This document shows, in pieces, positions 24,988 to 33,900 of a stretch of 64,000 bases of DNA. This stretch comes from Peptostreptococcaceae bacterium (GTDB lineage Bacteria; Bacillota; Clostridia; Peptostreptococcales; Peptostreptococcaceae). Where the stretch lies: positions 62,001-126,000 of the forward strand of contig CABIZO010000004.1 in NCBI GenBank assembly GCA_902363255.1, in the 5' to 3' direction. The position numbers were made by a program, and so were the translations under genes. The first letter of the stretch is position 1, and each line of letters begins with the position of its first letter. Below the pieces are notes generated by a model. That model saw only the letters and a list, made by a program, of their open reading frames with translations, did no database searches and had not been told where the DNA came from.

Positions 24988-26544
24988 ATGAATATAAATG
25001 AAGAATATACTAATCATTTAGATATACGGTTATGTGTTGAATCATCCAATAATATAGATTGTGACATAAAGTTCAAATTGATAGATAAATACAATAAAGA
25101 ATATTATTTAAAGAAAAATCTCATATGTGCAGTAAAAAAATTATTAAAAGAAGGTAAAATCATAGCAATAAAGGATATAGGTGGATTTCAATTAATTTGT
25201 GATGGCACAAATCACAAAGCTATATCAAATTTAAGAAAAAGAAAAAATAAAAAAACAAAACCATTGGCATTAATGATAAAAGATATAGATGAAGTAAAAA
25301 ATTATTGCTATATTAATGAAAAAGAAAAAAACATATTAAATAGAAGTAATAAGCCTATAGTAATATTAAAAAAGAAGAATAATAAATTGCCTAACAATAT
25401 TTCATTTAATAATGATTCTTTTGGAATAATGTTACCACCTACAAATTTTCACTATATGTTATTTGATGAAGAACTGAAAATTTTAGTAAGTACTAGCGGG
25501 AATTTAAGTAACATGCCAATAATTTATAGAAATGAAGAAGCATTAGAAAAATTAAAAGATGTTGCAGATTATTTTTTAATTCATAATAAAGAAATTTTCA
25601 TGCCAGAAGAAAATTCTGTTATTAAAGTACTTTTAAATGAAGAAAGGATAATAAGAAGTGGAACAGCAGTAAGATCACCTATAAATCATCATCATGCTCA
25701 TATAGTAAGTAATATGTTTGAAAATAATATAAATGAAAAAATTATAGGATTGTCTTTTGATGGAGTTGTATATGGTGATGATGAAAATTTATGGGGAAGT
25801 GAATTTCTAGTATGTGACATGAAAAATTTTAAAAGAGTTGCATGTCTAAAAAGCATGAAAATGCCAGGTGGAGATAATGCAGTAAAAGAGCCCTGGAAAA
25901 TGGCAGTAAGTTTATTGCAGTCATGGTCAAGTAACAAGCTCAACTTACCTGTGGAAGAATTGATAAATAATTTAAGTATAAATAATCTTTTTAGTTATAT
26001 AAAATATAAAAATTATCATACAATATTATTTATGATCAAAAATAATATAAATACACCACTTACTTCATCTATGGGAAGACTGTTCGATGGGATAAGTGCA
26101 TTTCTAAATTTCCAAAATAAAATTTCTTATGAAGGAGAAGCAATCAAAGAGCTTGAAAATTTGGCAAAAAGATCTATCAACACAAAAGACTATTATAGAT
26201 TTGAAATAAATTATGAAAATAATCAATTTGTAGTGGATACTGATTATATAGTAGAAGAAGTTTTCAATGATGTTATAAATAATGTAAATCCTTGTGATAT
26301 ATCTATGAAATTTCATAATACTGTTGTAGAGTTTTCTTTTAGAATATGTCTGTACTTAAGAAAATTATATAACCTAAATATAGTTGCTTTAAGTGGAGAA
26401 GTATTTGAAAATGAAATAATTCTTACTAAACTATATGAAAAATTAAATAATAGTAATTTTAATGTTTTAACTCATAAACTCCTTCCTTGCAATGATTCAA
26501 ATTTATATATAGGTCAATTAATCATAGGTATTAATAAAAAATAA
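24988..26544 (+). CDS. HypF-like carbamoyltransferase lacking acylphosphatase and zinc-finger domains
   Basis: A 518-residue protein from the ATG at 24988 after GGGAGGG. Residues about 48-215 match the YrdC-like domain of HypF (LLKEGKIIAIKDIGGFQL, NLRKRKNKKTKPLALM). Residues about 235-518 match the Kae1-like domain (HHHAHI, SFDGVVYGDDENLWGSEF, SSMGRLFDGISAF, ALSGEVFENEIIL, the PCNDSN tail). Full HypF is about 750 residues. The N-terminal acylphosphatase and the zinc-finger cysteines are absent, and about 100 residues between the RxxRG-like end of the YrdC part and HHHAHI (the GAELKNTF and SQHIGDL region) are missing too. No hydrogenase or other hyp gene is in the window. It may be a repurposed carbamoyl-adenylate-using enzyme or a decaying hypF that has kept its frame. 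Confidence 0.72.
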   Translation: MNINEEYTNHLDIRLCVESSNNIDCDIKFKLIDKYNKEYYLKKNLICAVKKLLKEGKIIAIKDIGGFQLICDGTNHKAISNLRKRKNKKTKPLALMIKDIDEVKNYCYINEKEKNILNRSNKPIVILKKKNNKLPNNISFNNDSFGIMLPPTNFHYMLFDEELKILVSTSGNLSNMPIIYRNEEALEKLKDVADYFLIHNKEIFMPEENSVIKVLLNEERIIRSGTAVRSPINHHHAHIVSNMFENNINEKIIGLSFDGVVYGDDENLWGSEFLVCDMKNFKRVACLKSMKMPGGDNAVKEPWKMAVSLLQSWSSNKLNLPVEELINNLSINNLFSYIKYKNYHTILFMIKNNINTPLTSSMGRLFDGISAFLNFQNKISYEGEAIKELENLAKRSINTKDYYRFEINYENNQFVVDTDYIVEEVFNDVINNVNPCDISMKFHNTVVEFSFRICLYLRKLYNLNIVALSGEVFENEIILTKLYEKLNNSNFNVLTHKLLPCNDSNLYIGQLIIGINKK

Positions 26545-26622
26545 TATAAAAGTAAAATAACTTTAATATTATTTTTAAGATATAATGTAAATATATGCAT
26601 ATTTATCAAGGGGGGAATATAT

Positions 26623-27102
26623 ATGGAAAAGGAAATAGTATATAAACGATCTAGAAGAGATATAATGATGTACTTACTTTTAGTAATAATTGCTGATTTA
26701 GGTAGTGCATATATGATGCTATGTAATGCTTATATACTAGGGGTAGCATCTTCAATAATATTTGGGATTGCGACACTATATCTTATTAAATTATTAATTG
26801 TTCCCAATGCAATTCTTACAGTTAATAATGAAGGTATAAAAACAAAGTATACAAATGGTGCATTTATACATTGGAATGAAATAGCAGAAATTTATATTGA
26901 TAATGACTCTTATAAAGATAGGCCTGTAGATGTATTGGCAATTAAACTTAGAAAAGAAGGAGATAGTGTTAAAAATATAAAATTTCCACAACCTAAGACT
27001 AAAGTTAGAGGAGACTATAATGTAAATCTTCAATACTCCAATGGAAAGTTGGAAGATGCTTATAAAGAAATAAGAGATTTTTATAGAAATAATATAAAAT
27101 AA
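26623..27102 (+). CDS. Small membrane protein, STM3941/PH-like family
   Basis: A 159-residue protein with two adjacent transmembrane helices (about 14-35 and 38-60) and a soluble C-terminal domain of about 95 residues with a beta-rich pattern (AILTVNNEGIKTKY, FIHWNEIAEIYI, VLAIKL) typical of bacterial PH-like STM3941-family proteins. Function is unknown. GGGGGG precedes the ATG. It is followed by a strong terminator and appears monocistronic, as no terminator but about 80 bases separate it from the HypF-like gene. Confidence 0.6.
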   Translation: MEKEIVYKRSRRDIMMYLLLVIIADLGSAYMMLCNAYILGVASSIIFGIATLYLIKLLIVPNAILTVNNEGIKTKYTNGAFIHWNEIAEIYIDNDSYKDRPVDVLAIKLRKEGDSVKNIKFPQPKTKVRGDYNVNLQYSNGKLEDAYKEIRDFYRNNIK

Positions 27103-27112
27103 AATTGTAAGA

Positions 27113-27145
27113 TAAAAGCCAAGGATTTTGTCCTTGGCTTTTAAT
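27113..27145 (+). terminator. Rho-independent terminator
   Basis: A perfect 12-bp stem AAAAGCCAAGGA / TCCTTGGCTTTT with a five-base loop. Confidence 0.88.
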
Positions 27146-27267
27146 TAATATAAATAATATTTATGAAGGAAAGTTGAATCCTTAAACGCATAGTAAAGTA
27201 AAATTTTAAGCAAGGTCATTGCATAAAATTTCATAGCACCAACGCAGTGCTTAAGCAAAGTTAATTT

Positions 27268-27561
27268 TTATAATACTTCAAATTGTTTTATTAATTTTGC
27301 ATATTCATATCCTTTTGAAGTTAAGAAGTATTCAACTCTTGGTGGATATTCATAAAAATACTCTTTATTAACTAAATTATCATTTTCCAGTTCTTTTAAC
27401 TTTTCGCATAGTACTTTGTGGCTTATTTCTCCAATAGACCTTTGTAATTCAGTAAATCTTTTTCTTTTATTATATAAATTATAAATAATTGAAGATTTAT
27501 ATTTGCCCCTTATAGGTTGAAAATTACTTTCCATGTTGAGATTATCATGATGACTATTCAT
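27268..27561 (-). CDS. HxlR-family winged-helix transcriptional regulator
   Basis: A 97-residue regulator. The HxlR signature is clear: FQPIRGKYKSSIIYNL start of the winged helix, RFTELQRSIGEISHKVLCEKLKELENDNLVNKE recognition region and the wing YPPRVEYFLTSKGYE. The N-terminal cysteine often used for redox sensing in this family (as in HypR or QorR) is absent; the only Cys is in the recognition helix (VLCEKL). AAAGGAG precedes the ATG. Targets are unknown. A second, more divergent HxlR-like gene follows upstream at 27771-28088 on the same strand. Confidence 0.85.
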   Translation of the reverse strand: MNSHHDNLNMESNFQPIRGKYKSSIIYNLYNKRKRFTELQRSIGEISHKVLCEKLKELENDNLVNKEYFYEYPPRVEYFLTSKGYEYAKLIKQFEVL

Positions 27562-27693
27562 TTAAATTCTCCTTTTATTTAATATATAAATATATTTTAC
27601 ACAGAAAACAAAATATAATACTTACTAAAAGGTAACTAATGAATAAGTTTTTTATTTTAATAGATAATATAGTAAAATATGAATTTTATGTAA

Positions 27694-27736
27694 AAAAATA
27701 AATGCCAAGCAATTTAACTTGGCATTTATTTTTTAT
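27694..27736 (-). terminator. Bidirectional terminator downstream of the second HxlR-like gene
   Basis: The stem AAATAAATGCCAAG / CTTGGCATTTATTT has a short loop with A and T runs on both sides. On the minus strand it follows the 27771-28088 gene. Confidence 0.75.
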
Positions 27737-27770
27737 AATGTTTTATATCCGTCAATTGTAATAATATCTT

Positions 27771-28088
27771 TTATACAGCTATACTATCCACATCCACATA
27801 ATTTCTAAGTGATCTTACACATTCCCAACCTTTTATAGTTAAGAAGTATTTTATTTCAGCAGGATATGCATAATTTACTCTTTTATAAATCAAACCTATT
27901 TCTTCAAGCTGCTGTAGTTTTAGTGTTATTATATCGTAACTAACACCATTCATTAGTTTTTGAAGTTTGAAAAGAGTTTTTCCTCCAGATTGTAAATTGC
28001 ACATTGTCACAGTTTTACATTCACATTTAATTGGATCAAATCCTATAACATGTTTACAAACCTTATTTTCATTTTTCAAAGTAATCAC
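27771..28088 (-). CDS. Divergent HxlR-like winged-helix protein with Cys-rich N-terminus
   Basis: A 105-residue protein whose C-terminal 75 residues follow the HxlR pattern (GGKTLFKLQKLMNGVSYDIITLKLQQLEEIGLIYKRV, wing YPAEIKYFLTIKGWE). The N-terminal segment contains CKHVIGFDPIKCEC and a further Cys in TMCNLQ, four cysteines plus a His within about 20 residues, which could bind metal or form a redox switch. This N-terminus is not typical of HxlR proteins. AAAGGTGAT serves as ribosome binding site. Confidence 0.7.
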   Translation of the reverse strand: MITLKNENKVCKHVIGFDPIKCECKTVTMCNLQSGGKTLFKLQKLMNGVSYDIITLKLQQLEEIGLIYKRVNYAYPAEIKYFLTIKGWECVRSLRNYVDVDSIAV

Positions 28089-28228
28089 CTTTCCTTTTGA
28101 AATATTCTTAGTTTATTTAACTATATCAGCAATAAACTTTATTTATTACTATAAATATAGTATATACAAAAATGATTAGAAAAGCTACTAATTATCAGAA
28201 AATTATGAAAAATAAAACATTAACGATT

Positions 28229-28909
28229 TTAGCTTCTTTGTATACCGAATACTGACATGGCATTTATAATATGTAGCTCCATAGCAACCTTGGCACCATC
28301 AGCATTTCTCTTTTTCATGAAATCCATAATCAATTTATGGTCACTCATTGTTAGATCATTTATTTTACTAAACTCTTTAGATAAATTAACACCTTTATTT
28401 ATAGCCTCATTAATTATAGGCATTAAATCTTTAATAAAAGAGTTATGACTAGCCTTAGCAATGGCATTGTGAAAACTTTGTTCTTCATTATTTCTATCTT
28501 CCTGATTTAATATTTTAGACTCAACTATTTGACCTAAAGATATAATATTTTCTATTTCTTTATCAGTAGCTCTCTTTGTAGCATAATAAACAGCCATAGG
28601 TTCTATAATAAGTCGGAGCTCAAGCAAGTCTTTTAAATCAGATACTGTGTTATTTAGTTTACCAAAATCATGATTATCCAAAGTATCATTTATAATAAAT
28701 GTTCCTTTACCACGTTTTATTTCAAGGATATTTTCCGTTACAAGAATTCTAATAGCTTCTCTTAAAGTAGTTCTACTAACACTTAATTCTTCGGACAATA
28801 AATTTTCATTGGGTAACTTATCTCCAATTTTATATTCTTTATTTACTAATATTTTTTCTTTCAATTCATCGGCTATTTGCAATGATAATGAAGGTTCCTG
28901 TCTTTTCAT
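28229..28909 (-). CDS. FadR-subfamily GntR transcriptional regulator
   Basis: A 226-residue regulator from the ATG at 28909 after a perfect GGAGGA; the longer frame upstream has no ribosome binding site. Residues about 10-75 are the GntR winged helix (LQIADELKEKILVNKEYKIGDKLPNENLLSEELSVSRTTLREAI) and residues 95-220 the helical FCD effector domain with metal-binding type residues (Asp/His in FHNAI, DHKLIMDF and ELH). FCD regulators usually respond to organic or sugar acids. It is divergent from ilvD and the BASS carrier, which are its likely targets. Confidence 0.9.
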   Translation of the reverse strand: MKRQEPSLSLQIADELKEKILVNKEYKIGDKLPNENLLSEELSVSRTTLREAIRILVTENILEIKRGKGTFIINDTLDNHDFGKLNNTVSDLKDLLELRLIIEPMAVYYATKRATDKEIENIISLGQIVESKILNQEDRNNEEQSFHNAIAKASHNSFIKDLMPIINEAINKGVNLSKEFSKINDLTMSDHKLIMDFMKKRNADGAKVAMELHIINAMSVFGIQRS

Positions 28910-28952
28910 ATAAATCCTCCTGAAATAAAATTTAATATTCTGAAAATTGCGA

Positions 28953-28981
28953 TTGACATTATACAATTGTGACACTAATAT
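28953..28981 (+). promoter_or_regulatory. Sigma-A promoter of ilvD
   Basis: A perfect TTGACA (28953-28958), a 17-base spacer and TAATAT (28976-28981). The sequence around it (ATTATACAA and GTTATACAA, repeated 30 bases apart) resembles GntR-type half-sites, so the FadR-family regulator may bind here. Confidence 0.7.
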
Positions 28982-29101
28982 TATGTTATACAAGTCATGG
29001 AGATATCTGACAACTATTTAATAATAGTATTATAGCACAGTTTAATTTGAAGTGAATTGTTTGAATATTTCGAACATGGAAAATATAAGGGGGAAAATGA
29101 A

Positions 29102-30763
29102 ATGAAAAGTGATAATGTGAGAAAAGGGATGCAACAAGGACCACATCGTTCTTTATTTAATGCTTTAGGCCATACAGAAGAAGAAATGAATAAGCCATTG
29201 GTGGGGATAGTAAGTTCTTATAATGAAATAGTACCAGGTCATATGAATTTGGACAAAATAGTTGATGCAGTAAAATTAGGTGTTGCTATGGCAGGAGGAA
29301 CTCCAGTAGTATTTCCAGCTATAGCAGTATGCGATGGGATAGCTATGGGTCATGAAGGTATGAAATATTCTCTTGCTACTAGAGAGCTTATAGCAGATTC
29401 AACGGAATCTATGGCTCTAGCTCATCAATTTGATGCACTTGTTATGGTACCAAATTGTGATAAAAATGTGCCAGGACTTTTAATGGCAGCTGCAAGGGTA
29501 AATGTACCTACAGTTTTTGTAAGTGGAGGTCCAATGCTTGCAGGTCGTGTTAAAGGAGAAAAGAGAAGTTTATCTTCTATGTTTGAAGCAATAGGTGCTT
29601 TTTCTGCTGGAACAATGACAGAAGAAGAAGTTACAGAATTTGAAAATAAAGTATGTCCAACATGTGGTTCATGTTCTGGAATGTACACAGCAAACTCTAT
29701 GAACTGTTTAACAGAGGCAATAGGTATGGGATTAAAAGGAAATGGCACTATACCAGCAGTATATTCAGAAAGAATAAAACTAGCTAAACATGCAGGAATG
29801 AAAGTAATGGAACTTTATGAAAAAAATATAAGGCCAAGAGATATATTAACTGAAAAAGCTTTTATGAATGCATTAACTGTAGATATGGCTTTAGGTTGCT
29901 CTACAAACTCAATGCTACACTTACCAGCAATTGCTCATGAAGCAGGGGTAAAATTAACTTTAGATTTGGCAAATGAAGTTAGTGAAAAAACTCCAAATCT
30001 TTGTCACTTAGCACCAGCAGGATATACATATATGGAAGATTTAAATGAAGCTGGTGGAGTATATGCAGTTATGAATGAATTAAATAAAAAAGGATTATTA
30101 TATACAGATTTAATAACAGCTACAGGTAAAACTGTAGGAGAAAATATAGACGGATGTGTAAATAAAGATCCAGATACTATAAGACCGATAGATAATCCAT
30201 ACAGTGAAACAGGAGGACTTGCAGCTCTTAAAGGGAATCTTGCACCAAATGGTTCTATAGTAAAAAGATCAGCAGTATGTGATGAAATGCTTGTTCATGA
30301 AGGACCAGCAAGAGTATTTGACTGTGAAGAAGATGCTATAGCTGCTATAAAAGGAGGAAAAATAGTTCCGGGAGATGTGGTGGTTATAAGATATGAAGGT
30401 CCAAAGGGAGGACCTGGTATGAGAGAAATGTTAAATCCAACTTCAGCTATAGCAGGTATGGGATTGGGAGAAAGTGTAGCTCTTATAACTGATGGTCGTT
30501 TCTCGGGAGCATCTAGAGGAGCATCTATAGGTCACGTTTCACCAGAAGCAGCAGTAGGAGGACCTATAGCTTTAGTCAAAGAAGGAGATATAATCAAAAT
30601 AAATATAAATGAAAATACTTTAGATATGATTGTATCAGAGGAAGAATTAGAAGAAAGAAGAAAAGCATGGATACCTAGAGAACCAAAGATAACTACTGGA
30701 TATTTAAGAAGATATAGTAAGATGGTTACTTCAGGTGATAGAGGAGCAGTGTTAGATTTTTAG
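29102..30763 (+). CDS. ilvD: Dihydroxy-acid dehydratase (IlvD/Edd family)
   Basis: Dehydrates 2,3-dihydroxy acids to 2-keto acids, normally in valine/isoleucine synthesis. The start at 29102 follows AAGGGGG and gives 553 residues, the normal length. Iron-sulfur ligands are Cys119 in NCDKNVPG and Cys185/Cys188/Cys191 region CPTCGSC. The third position reads IVPGH, where [2Fe-2S] members have Cys, so an oxygen-labile [4Fe-4S] enzyme like that of E. coli is expected. GRFSGASRGASIGH and VSPEAAVGGPIAL complete the active site. No other ilv gene is present. The divergent FadR-type regulator and the downstream BASS carrier suggest a dedicated role with a particular hydroxy or keto acid rather than general branched-chain synthesis. 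Confidence 0.9.
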   Translation: MKSDNVRKGMQQGPHRSLFNALGHTEEEMNKPLVGIVSSYNEIVPGHMNLDKIVDAVKLGVAMAGGTPVVFPAIAVCDGIAMGHEGMKYSLATRELIADSTESMALAHQFDALVMVPNCDKNVPGLLMAAARVNVPTVFVSGGPMLAGRVKGEKRSLSSMFEAIGAFSAGTMTEEEVTEFENKVCPTCGSCSGMYTANSMNCLTEAIGMGLKGNGTIPAVYSERIKLAKHAGMKVMELYEKNIRPRDILTEKAFMNALTVDMALGCSTNSMLHLPAIAHEAGVKLTLDLANEVSEKTPNLCHLAPAGYTYMEDLNEAGGVYAVMNELNKKGLLYTDLITATGKTVGENIDGCVNKDPDTIRPIDNPYSETGGLAALKGNLAPNGSIVKRSAVCDEMLVHEGPARVFDCEEDAIAAIKGGKIVPGDVVVIRYEGPKGGPGMREMLNPTSAIAGMGLGESVALITDGRFSGASRGASIGHVSPEAAVGGPIALVKEGDIIKININENTLDMIVSEEELEERRKAWIPREPKITTGYLRRYSKMVTSGDRGAVLDF

Positions 30764-30778
30764 ATGATAATTAGGCTT

Positions 30779-30824
30779 AGCCTTTAAATGTAGTAAATGA
30801 AATACATTTAAAGGCTCTATTTTA
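30779..30824 (+). terminator. Terminator or attenuator between ilvD and the BASS gene
   Basis: A 14-bp stem AGCCTTTAAATGTA / TACATTTAAAGGCT is followed by a poor T tract (CTATTTTA), so read-through into the transporter gene is plausible. Confidence 0.65.
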
Positions 30825-30859
30825 GCTTAATATATATTATTTTATAAGGGGGAAAGAAA

Positions 30860-31831
30860 ATGGAAACATTAGAAAAAGTAAGTAAGTTTGTTGGGAAGTA
30901 TATGGCTATTATAGTTCTTATTGTTGCAGCAGTAGCATTATTTGTACCAACTTCATTAAACTGGATACAAACATCATGGATAAATTATTTATTAATGATA
31001 GTAATGTTTGGTATGGGTCTTACTATAAAACCTGGTGATTTTGCCATAGTATTTAAACGTCCAAAAGAAGTAATAATAGGATGTTTAGCACAATTTACAA
31101 TAATGCCTTTTCTTGCTTATGGACTTGGAAAGGGCTTTGGTTTGGAAGATGCTTTATTAGTAGGACTTGTATTAGTAGGAACTTGTCCAGGAGGAACATC
31201 GTCTAATGTAATGAGTTATTTGGCAAAGGCAGATGTGGCATTATCTGTAGGTATGACTACTGTATCCACATTAATAGCACCCATATTAACTCCAGCAATA
31301 ACTTATTTATTATTAAAAACTACAGTTGAAATAGATGCTTTCGGAATGTTTTTATCTATAATAAAAGTAGTAATCATACCAATAGGACTTGGACTTATAA
31401 TTAATAAATTATTCTCAGAAACTACAGAGAAAATTTCTAAAATATTACCTTTAGTATCAGTAACAGCTATAGTATTAATAGTAGCATCAGTTGTATCTGC
31501 AAACTCTGAAAAAATATTAACTACTGGTGCAATAGTATTTGTTGTTGTAATACTTCATAACTGTGGTGGATATGCATTGGGCTATGCAATAGCAAAAGGA
31601 CTTGGGCTTCCAGTTATAAAGAGAAAGACTATTGCCATAGAAGTTGGTATGCAAAACTCAGGTTTGGCATCGGGGTTAGCTACATCAGCATTTCCTAATT
31701 TAGCCATGGCCACAGTACCTGGAGCCATATTTAGTGTGTGGCATAATATATCAGGAGCAATAATAGCAAATATATTTGCCAATATGTCTAATAAGGATGA
31801 AATAGAACTGAAGTTGGAAGAAACTGATTAA
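30860..31831 (+). CDS. Bile acid:sodium symporter (BASS) family transporter
   Basis: A 323-residue inner-membrane carrier with about ten transmembrane helices. Family motifs include FGMGLTIKPGDF, the GTCPGGTSSNVMSYLAKAD segment (substrate/Na+ site of the first half) and EVGMQNSGLASGLA (second half). Bacterial BASS members carry pyruvate, pantoate/ketopantoate or other organic acids. Next to ilvD a 2-keto acid or hydroxy acid is the logical substrate. GGGGGAAAG precedes the ATG. Confidence 0.9.
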   Translation: METLEKVSKFVGKYMAIIVLIVAAVALFVPTSLNWIQTSWINYLLMIVMFGMGLTIKPGDFAIVFKRPKEVIIGCLAQFTIMPFLAYGLGKGFGLEDALLVGLVLVGTCPGGTSSNVMSYLAKADVALSVGMTTVSTLIAPILTPAITYLLLKTTVEIDAFGMFLSIIKVVIIPIGLGLIINKLFSETTEKISKILPLVSVTAIVLIVASVVSANSEKILTTGAIVFVVVILHNCGGYALGYAIAKGLGLPVIKRKTIAIEVGMQNSGLASGLATSAFPNLAMATVPGAIFSVWHNISGAIIANIFANMSNKDEIELKLEETD

Positions 31832-31952
31832 GAGTATATTAATAGGATTATAATTATTAAGATAATATAATGCAATGTATAATAAGTAGCTATAATATCT
31901 TATTTTGTATGAATTAACAAAGTATAAATTAAAAAATAATAATTGATTGAAT

Positions 31953-32001
31953 AGAGCTATCATATGAATAGATAATATTATTCTATGATAGCTTTTTTTA
32001 T
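31953..32001 (+). terminator. Rho-independent terminator after the BASS gene
   Basis: Outer stem AGCTATCAT / ATGATAGCT with an AT-rich inner part, followed by seven T. Confidence 0.8.
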
Positions 32002-32144
32002 TGAAAAGAATGTGTTTTGAAATAAATATTGCAAAAAAAAATATAAAACTTTCTTTTTTCTGTCAAAAAATAAGAATAAAAAGCGTTTTCCAAGGTTTTA
32101 AACAATAAAAATGCAATTCAATTAGAAAATTATGCAAAATTATA

Positions 32145-32173
32145 TTGTGTTTTATAAAAATATATTTTATAAT
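32145..32173 (+). promoter_or_regulatory. Sigma-A promoter of the alanine symporter gene
   Basis: TTGTGT (32145-32150) and TATAAT (32168-32173) with a 17-base spacer, leaving a leader of about 85 bases. Confidence 0.6.
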
Positions 32174-32265
32174 TAGTATAAATGAATGAACCATATGTTG
32201 AAAATTCATTTTTCGCATTAATTAAATAAAAATAAAATATACATATTATTGGAGGAGGAAACACA

Positions 32266-33687
32266 ATGGAACTATTAAATAATTTAGTAGGTACTGTTAA
32301 TGAACTTTTATGGTCTAAAGTACTTATAGTAATGTTGATTGTATTAGGTCTTTATTTTACTTTTAGGACGAAATTTGTACAGTTTAGATTTTTCGGTGAA
32401 ATGTTTAGACTTTTAGGAGATGGAGCAAAGGGAGAGAAAAAAGAGGGGGCTGTTTCATCTTTCCAAGCCTTCTGTATATCGACTGCATCTCGTGTTGGAA
32501 CAGGAAATATAGCAGGTATTGCAATGGCAGTTGTTGCTGGAGGACCTGGATCAGTATTTTGGATGTGGTTAATAGCACTTATAGGTTCAGCTTCAAGCTT
32601 TGTTGAATCTACACTAGCTCAAATATTTAAAATAAAAGATGGTGACGGATTTAGAGGAGGACCTGCATACTATATGGAGCAAGGTCTAAAAAGTAGAACT
32701 ATGGGGATAGTATTCTCAGTTCTTATAACAATTTGTTTTGGATTTATATTTAATGCAGTTCAATCAAACACAATAACGGCAGCATTTAATAATGCTTTTG
32801 GTATGGATAGGTTAGTTGTGGGGATTATACTTGCAGTATTAACAGGAATAATAATATTTGGTGGTGTTCATAGAATTGCAAAGGTATCAGAAGTAATAGT
32901 ACCAATATTTGCAGTATTATATATATTAGTTGCTTTATTTGTTGTTGCAATAAATGTAGGAGAAATACCAGGAATAATAAAATCAATATTTGAAAGTGCT
33001 TTTGGACTTAGAGAAATGGCTGTAGGTTCAATGAGTGGTATGATATTAGTTGGTATAAAAAGAGGATTATTCTCAAATGAAGCAGGTATGGGGTCAGCTC
33101 CAAATGCTGCTGCAACTGCTGATGTAAGTCATCCAGTAAAACAAGGTTTAATCCAAACTTTAGGTGTATTCACAGATACAATAGTGATTTGTTCATGTAC
33201 AGCATTCATGATACTTTTATACTCTGACTATGCAACTGCTGGTTTAGAAGGTATAGAATTAACACAAGCTGCACTTTCATCTCAAATAGGACCAATAGGA
33301 AATATATTCATAGCAATTTGTATACTATTATTTGCTTTTAGTTCTATAGTTGGAAACTACTATTATGGTCAATCAAATATAGAATTTATGAGCAATAACA
33401 AAACAATACTAAATGTATTTAGAGTAATGGTTGTTGGTATGGTATTATTTGGATCAGTTGCAAAAGTACAATTAGTATGGGATTTAGCAGATGTGTTTAT
33501 GGGAATTATGGCTGTAATAAACTTAGTAGCTATAGCTTTACTTGGTAAATATGCATTTATAGCTTTAAAAGATTATACAGAGCAAAAGAAAGCTGGAATA
33601 AAAGATCCTGTATTTTATGCTTCAAATATAAAAGGATTAGAAAATGTAGAACATTGGCAAGAAGATAGAGAAGAAAAAGCCATATAA
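32266..33687 (+). CDS. Sodium:alanine/glycine symporter (AGCS family)
   Basis: A 473-residue membrane carrier that imports alanine or glycine with Na+. Characteristic AGCS segments are SSFQAFCISTASRVGTGNIAG, GGPGSVFWMW, FRGGPAYYMEQGL, FSNEAGMGSAPNAAA and the FSSIVGNYYYGQ near the C-terminus, with about eleven helices. AGGAGGAG precedes the ATG and a strong terminator follows, so it is probably monocistronic. Alanine is taken up during sporulation-related metabolism in clostridia, but the substrate is inferred from the family. Confidence 0.93.
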   Translation: MELLNNLVGTVNELLWSKVLIVMLIVLGLYFTFRTKFVQFRFFGEMFRLLGDGAKGEKKEGAVSSFQAFCISTASRVGTGNIAGIAMAVVAGGPGSVFWMWLIALIGSASSFVESTLAQIFKIKDGDGFRGGPAYYMEQGLKSRTMGIVFSVLITICFGFIFNAVQSNTITAAFNNAFGMDRLVVGIILAVLTGIIIFGGVHRIAKVSEVIVPIFAVLYILVALFVVAINVGEIPGIIKSIFESAFGLREMAVGSMSGMILVGIKRGLFSNEAGMGSAPNAAATADVSHPVKQGLIQTLGVFTDTIVICSCTAFMILLYSDYATAGLEGIELTQAALSSQIGPIGNIFIAICILLFAFSSIVGNYYYGQSNIEFMSNNKTILNVFRVMVVGMVLFGSVAKVQLVWDLADVFMGIMAVINLVAIALLGKYAFIALKDYTEQKKAGIKDPVFYASNIKGLENVEHWQEDREEKAI

Positions 33688-33707
33688 GTATAATTTAAGT
33701 AATTTTC

Positions 33708-33743
33708 AATGGTGTATCAAAAAAGATACACCATTTTTTTTTA
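33708..33743 (+). terminator. Rho-independent terminator
   Basis: A perfect 10-bp stem ATGGTGTATC / GATACACCAT is followed by nine T. Confidence 0.9.
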
Positions 33744-33847
33744 TTTTCATAAAATAATAATAGACTTATTATAAAATTATAATAAAATTATATAAATAAT
33801 TAAATTTGTGGTTAAACTTGTAAAAAAATTAGTTTAATTTATATATT

Positions 33848-33876
33848 TTGGTAGTCTATTATTGATAAAATATAAT
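33848..33876 (+). promoter_or_regulatory. Promoter of EAL copy 1
   Basis: TTGGTA (33848-33853), 17 bases, TATAAT (33871-33876). The ATG is only about 25 bases downstream, so there is no room for a riboswitch. The same box is found before copies 2 and 3. Confidence 0.6.
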
Positions 33877-33900
33877 ACTAAAAAATTGTAGGAGATTAAG

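Larger units (their letters stand above)
31832..32265. other. Intergenic region upstream of the alanine symporter gene
   Basis: About 430 bases with a terminator at the left (31953-32000) and a promoter at the right (32145-32173). Between them the DNA is very AT-rich, and I see no reading frame or recognised riboswitch. Confidence 0.6.
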
